NCBI GenBank assembly: GCA_017432405.1
Contig: JAFRJF010000054.1
Coordinates: 1-10,676 of the forward strand
Direction: 5' to 3'
Length of the DNA: 10,676 nucleotides
From: Clostridia bacterium
GTDB lineage: Bacteria > Bacillota_A > Clostridia > Christensenellales > Aristaeellaceae
A program made the translations under genes and the position numbers. Shown one piece after another: positions 8,821-10,676 of this stretch. Each line of letters starts with the position of its first letter. The first letter of the stretch is position 1. The notes under the pieces were generated by a model. It had not been told where the DNA came from. It did no database searches and saw only the letters and a program-made list of their open reading frames with translations.

Positions 8821-9873
8821 ATGGTTAAGGATCTGTCGAACCAGCGGTTTGGGCGGCTTACGGCGCTCTGGCCGCTGGATGAGAAGCGCAGCGGGCGCAC
8901 GGTGTGGCGCTGTCGGTGCGATTGCGGGGGCGAGGCGGACGTCACCGTCAGTAACCTTCTGCGGGGCACCACGAAGAGCTGCGGCTGCCTGTCGCCCCGA
9001 AGGGACCTGACGGGCCAGCGGTTCGGGAGCCTCACGGTGCTGGGGCCCACCGAGAAGCGCCAGGGGGGCCGCATACTCTGGCACTGCGCCTGCGACTGCG
9101 GAAACGTGCGGGACGTGGTCACCTCCTACCTGGTGAGGACGCCGGACATCTCCTGCGGCTGCCGGAACCGGAACGCCGCCGCCGACCTGACGGGCCGGCG
9201 CTTCGGGGAACTGACGGTGGAGGGGCCCGCCCAGCGCAAACAGTACTGGCGCGTGCGCTGCGCCTGCGGGGCGCAGAAGGAGATCCGCGGCGACAGCCTC
9301 CTCCAGGGCCGGGCCAGGACCTGCGGCGCGCGCTGCCACCAGTACCAGGACGTCACCGGCCAGCGCCGGGGCCACCTGACGGCGCTGCGGCCCGTGGGCC
9401 GGCTGGAGGGTGGCAGCCCCGTCTGGCTGTGGCGCTGCGACTGCGGCGGAGAGATGGAGGCCACGCTGCCAAACGTGCCCAGCCGCCACAATCGGATGTG
9501 CCCGGCGTGCCTGAAGAAGCGCAATCAGGGGATCATCGTCCTGGCCTTTCAAAGGAAGCAGGCCCTCGCCATCAACGGCCTCGCGCCGACCGCCATCCGG
9601 CACATACTGGAGGGCAAGCTGACCGCGTCGAACACCAGCGGCATCCGGGGCGTCTGCCTCGACCAGCGGACGGGCAAGTGGATCGCCTCGGGCCGGGAGA
9701 ACGGCAAGAACGTGAGCCTGGGCCACTTCGATACCGCCGCCGAGGCGGAGTGCGTCCGCAGGCAGTATGTCGAGAAAAAGTACGCCCGGCCTATGCTGCA
9801 GTGCGTCGCCGCCGGCCATGTGGCCGCGGAGATGTTCGGCGATTATTTCACGCTGGTTGATAAAACGGAATAA
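8821..9873 (+). CDS. Four-zinc-ribbon protein with C-terminal AP2-type DNA-binding domain
   Basis: A 350-residue protein starting at ATG 8821, 16 bases after the adhesin stop. The upstream GGGGG at 8811-8815 is only a weak ribosome site, so translational coupling is likely. Four repeats (residues about 5-57, 62-115, 122-173, 177-231) open with a DLTGQRFGxLT-like segment and carry paired cysteines: C31/C33/C35 with C54/C56, C89/C91/C93 with C112/C114, C147/C149 with C168/C172, and C206/C208 with C227/C230. Residues about 272-320 (NTSGIRGVCLDQRTGKWIA to VSLGHFDTAAEA) match the AP2 fold, a DNA-binding domain found in bacteria and phages, often beside HNH homing nucleases. No HNH motif or other catalytic site is visible, so a regulator or DNA-binding accessory is more likely than a nuclease. 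Target and biological role are unknown. Confidence 0.85.
   Translation: MVKDLSNQRFGRLTALWPLDEKRSGRTVWRCRCDCGGEADVTVSNLLRGTTKSCGCLSPRRDLTGQRFGSLTVLGPTEKRQGGRILWHCACDCGNVRDVVTSYLVRTPDISCGCRNRNAAADLTGRRFGELTVEGPAQRKQYWRVRCACGAQKEIRGDSLLQGRARTCGARCHQYQDVTGQRRGHLTALRPVGRLEGGSPVWLWRCDCGGEMEATLPNVPSRHNRMCPACLKKRNQGIIVLAFQRKQALAINGLAPTAIRHILEGKLTASNTSGIRGVCLDQRTGKWIASGRENGKNVSLGHFDTAAEAECVRRQYVEKKYARPMLQCVAAGHVAAEMFGDYFTLVDKTE
8833..9513 (+). repeat. Four tandem zinc-ribbon repeats within the AP2 protein gene
   Basis: Units are at 8833-8991, 9004-9165, 9184-9339 and 9349-9513. Each opens with an (L/V)(S/T)xxRxGxLT consensus and ends in a cysteine pair. Units 1 and 2 keep C-x-C-x-C and C-x-C. Units 3 and 4 keep only C-x-C at the first site and use C-x3-C or C-x2-C at the second. 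The gap between the last cysteine of the first cluster and the first of the second is 18 residues in all four. Confidence 0.85.
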
Positions 9874-9881
9874 ATCAGAAC

Positions 9882-9888
9882 AGGAGGT
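9882..9888 (+). promoter_or_regulatory. Strong Shine-Dalgarno site for the 57-residue gene
   Basis: AGGAGGT lies seven bases before the ATG at 9896. It is near the ideal anti-16S match and spacing, and it selects 9896 rather than any in-frame upstream start, which would overlap the AP2 gene. It contrasts with the poor site before 8821. Confidence 0.85.
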
Positions 9889-9895
9889 CAGAAGC

Positions 9896-10069
9896 ATGCA
9901 GTATACGAATTTCGCGCAAACATACATGGAGGAAAGGGAGTCCGTGGACCACTGCCTTGACCGCCTGTTGGAGACGATCCGCGGAGAGCTGGAAAAGGGA
10001 TCCCCGGACGACTATAAAAAGCTGATCACCAAGAGAAGGCGGAGGGAGAGAAAGCAGGCCAAGGCGTGA
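9896..10069 (+). CDS. Small basic protein of unknown function (57 residues)
   Basis: It begins at ATG 9896, 22 bases after the AP2-protein stop, behind a strong AGGAGGT site, and ends at TGA 10067-10069. The first two thirds are polar and probably helical (SVDHCLDRLLETIRGELEKG). The end is strongly basic (KKLITKRRRRERKQAKA), which could bind nucleic acid or an acidic partner. There is no signal peptide, membrane segment or recognised motif, and one Cys at residue 20. Close spacing to the AP2 gene suggests co-expression and possibly joint function. The ribosome site and operon position are the case for its being real; I do not recognise the family. Confidence 0.72.
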   Translation: MQYTNFAQTYMEERESVDHCLDRLLETIRGELEKGSPDDYKKLITKRRRRERKQAKA

Positions 10070-10090
10070 GGGAGCGCCGATCAGGCCAGG

Positions 10091-10194
10091 GCAGGGGCGT
10101 CGTTGCGCCCTAAAGGACTTGCTTCGCTGCGCCCTAAAGGACTTGCTTTGCTGCGCCCTAAAGGACTTGCTTCGCTGCGCAACAACGCCCCTGC
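10091..10194. repeat. 18-bp inverted repeat enclosing the 24-bp tandem array
   Basis: The left arm 10091-10108 and right arm 10177-10194 are reverse complements with one mismatch (arm core GGGCGTCGTTGCGC against GCGCAACAACGCCC). The arms enclose nearly all of the three-copy tandem array. In RNA this could close a long stem just before the terminator; in DNA it resembles the ends of a small palindromic element. Confidence 0.85.
10105..10176. repeat. Three abutting copies of a 24-bp repeat
   Basis: Units at 10105-10128, 10129-10152 and 10153-10176 are identical except for C to T at 10149 in the middle copy. Each contains the core CCCTAAAGGACTTGCTT flanked by GCG and CGC-like bases, so every unit could form a short stem. 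There are no spacers, which excludes a CRISPR array. The same core recurs at 10627-10643. Confidence 0.95.
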
Positions 10195-10206
10195 GGATTT
10201 GGAAGG

Positions 10207-10237
10207 AAAAAAGCTGCTCGATGGGAGCAGCTTTTTT
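10207..10237 (+). terminator. Rho-independent terminator after the 57-residue gene
   Basis: AAAAAAGCTGCTC (10207-10219) pairs perfectly with GAGCAGCTTTTTT (10225-10237) around a five-base loop, giving a 13-bp stem ending in a T run. The mirrored A tract means it could also stop transcription entering from the right. It is the only strong terminator seen after the adhesin stop, which supports one transcript for the three genes. Confidence 0.93.
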
Positions 10238-10247
10238 GTGTGGAGGG

Positions 10248-10265
10248 GACAAATTCTGATTTGTC
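10248..10265. repeat. Short perfect hairpin after the terminator
   Basis: GACAAAT (10248-10254) and ATTTGTC (10259-10265) form a 7-bp stem with a four-base loop. It has no T tract and is probably the edge of the repeat region, not a second terminator. Confidence 0.55.
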
Positions 10266-10290
10266 GGGGAGATGAGTGGCAACCAAACAG

Positions 10291-10402
10291 CCTTCCCCAG
10301 GCAGCGAAGCTGCCGGTTCAGGGTGTGCGTAGCCATGCCCTTGGGCGGAAGGTGGATTTCGGCGAAAACGCTTGCGTTTTTGTCGAAAGACGGATGAGGT
10401 CG
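10291..10402 (+). repeat. Modular intergenic repeat, copy R1
   Basis: Backbone pieces are CCTTCCCC (10291-10298), GGAAGGTGG (10347-10355) and CGGATGAGGTCG (10391-10402). Between the first two lies a 48-base insert containing a GGCAGC/GCTGCC hairpin (10300-10314). Between the last two lies a long hairpin, 10357-10370 with 10375-10388, in which two positions pair only as G-U. The same backbone, with other inserts, occurs in R2 and R3. Confidence 0.75.
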
Positions 10403-10447
10403 TTCTCTTGGAAGGAAGCGCATAAAACATCGTTGCTGCAGGGGGAC

Positions 10448-10485
10448 CGACCTCATCCGACCCGGCCTTGCAGCCGGCCCACCTA
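10448..10485 (-). repeat. Modular intergenic repeat, copy R2 (inverted, partial)
   Basis: Read on the minus strand it runs AGGTGGGCC, a short CCGGC/GCCGG hairpin, then GGGTCGGATGAGGTCG. Its CGACCTCATCCG (10448-10459) is a perfect 12-bp inverted match to 10391-10402 of R1. I cannot see the CCTTCCCC/GGGGAAGG stem in this copy; other GC-rich sequence stands in its place. Confidence 0.7.
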
Positions 10486-10510
10486 CCGCGGGCCTACCGG
10501 CCCCATCTCG

Positions 10511-10539
10511 CGGAAAACAGTCCACTGGACTGTTTTCCG
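10511..10539. repeat. 29-bp palindrome
   Basis: CGGAAAACAGTCCA (10511-10524) and TGGACTGTTTTCCG (10526-10539) are perfect reverse complements around a single C. Such symmetry suits a dimeric protein binding site, a cruciform or the core of a miniature element. It lies between R2 and R3 and far from any visible gene start. Confidence 0.93.
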
Positions 10540-10587
10540 GGCGCTCGATGCCCCTGAAGGGCAATGTCATCAATTTAGCGGTGCGGT

Positions 10588-10676
10588 CTCCAAAAGCCTT
10601 CCCCTTGGAGGGGAAGGTGGGCCGCGCCCTAAAGGACTTGCTTCGCGGCGCAGCGGGTCGGAAGAGGTGTCCCCAC
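10588..10676 (+). repeat. Modular intergenic repeat, copy R3 (runs to the window edge)
   Basis: CCTTCCCC (10597-10604) and GGGGAAGG (10610-10617) form an 8-bp stem. GGTGG follows, then a hairpin of GCCGCG (10621-10626) with CGCGGC (10644-10649) whose loop is the 17-bp core CCCTAAAGGACTTGCTT (10627-10643), and then GGGTCGGAAGAGGT. CTCCAA (10588-10593) could instead pair with TTGGAG (10605-10610), an alternative fold. I recall similar palindromic sequences between genes of gut clostridia. Confidence 0.8.

Larger units (their letters stand above)
10070..10676. other. 607-base intergenic region packed with repeats, no credible gene
   Basis: The few open frames here read straight through palindromes and tandem repeats and lack ribosome sites. 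In order it holds an inverted-repeat-bounded tandem array (10091-10194), a terminator (10207-10237), a small hairpin (10248-10265), modular repeat copies R1 (about 10291-10402), R2 inverted (about 10448-10485) and R3 (about 10588-10676), and a 29-bp palindrome (10511-10539). I see no tRNA or ribosomal RNA and no convincing promoter. Confidence 0.75.

Noticed and set aside
8821..9873. HNH homing endonuclease assignment for the AP2 protein
   Set aside because: AP2 domains often accompany HNH nucleases, but no HNH His-Asn-His arrangement is visible between the ribbons and the AP2 domain. Only DNA binding is supported.
7590..9927. Long minus-strand frames at 7590-9122 and 8752-9927
   Set aside because: They overlap the Cna-B-like domains and the zinc-ribbon gene, whose cysteine patterns and LPATG signal clearly fix the plus strand. 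The minus products are Arg/Ala/Pro-rich shadows.
10105..10176. CRISPR-like array
   Set aside because: The 24-bp units abut directly with no spacers, and no cas genes are present.
9875..10573. Minus-strand frames at 9875-10573 and 10158-10430, including an RAQRSKSF-type peptide repeat
   Set aside because: The octapeptide repeat is only the translation of the 24-bp array, whose period is a multiple of three. The frames cross the terminator and palindromes and have no ribosome site.
10588..10617. Riboswitch or attenuator suggested by two alternative hairpins in R3
   Set aside because: The alternative pairing is short, there is no T tract and no downstream gene in the window, and similar folding is expected from a palindromic repeat.

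Overview
The window looks like chromosome from a GC-rich, low-copy-repeat-laden member of the Clostridia (Firmicutes), probably an uncultured gut or rumen commensal. The grounds are an LPXTG-type cell-wall anchor, tandem Cna-B-like domains, clean AGGAGG ribosome sites, and intergenic palindromes of the kind seen in gut clostridia. The family or genus cannot be fixed from this sequence alone.

Bases 1-8804 are one reading frame, open at the left edge, with at least 2933 codons visible. It encodes a giant sortase-anchored surface protein. The order is: an acidic Gln-Pro-Glu repeat stalk (3-209) and acidic linker; three copies of a beta-rich module ending in FSVY, with a different module between copies 2 and 3 (about 762-2525); a large, partly AT-rich, aromatic-rich head (about 2526-5024); about nine Cna-B/SpaA-like stalk domains (5025-8681); and the LPATG sorting signal, membrane helix and RRR tail (8697-8801). 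The start codon and signal peptide lie upstream of the window.

Sixteen bases later follows a 350-residue protein with four zinc ribbons and a C-terminal AP2-type DNA-binding domain (8821-9873). Twenty-two bases after that, behind a strong ribosome site, comes a 57-residue basic protein (9896-10069). The tight spacing and the absence of a terminator between genes suggest all three lie on one transcript, ending at a perfect 13-bp-stem terminator (10207-10237). How a DNA-binding protein relates to the adhesin is unknown.

Bases 10070-10676 hold no credible gene but are full of structure: a 24-bp unit repeated three times inside an 18-bp inverted repeat, the terminator, three copies of a modular intergenic repeat whose backbone is conserved while its internal hairpins differ, and a 29-bp palindrome. 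A 17-bp core from the tandem array recurs as the loop of a hairpin inside the last modular repeat, so these elements appear nested. This repeat zone, with the neighbouring zinc-ribbon/AP2 gene, is the least explained part of the window.
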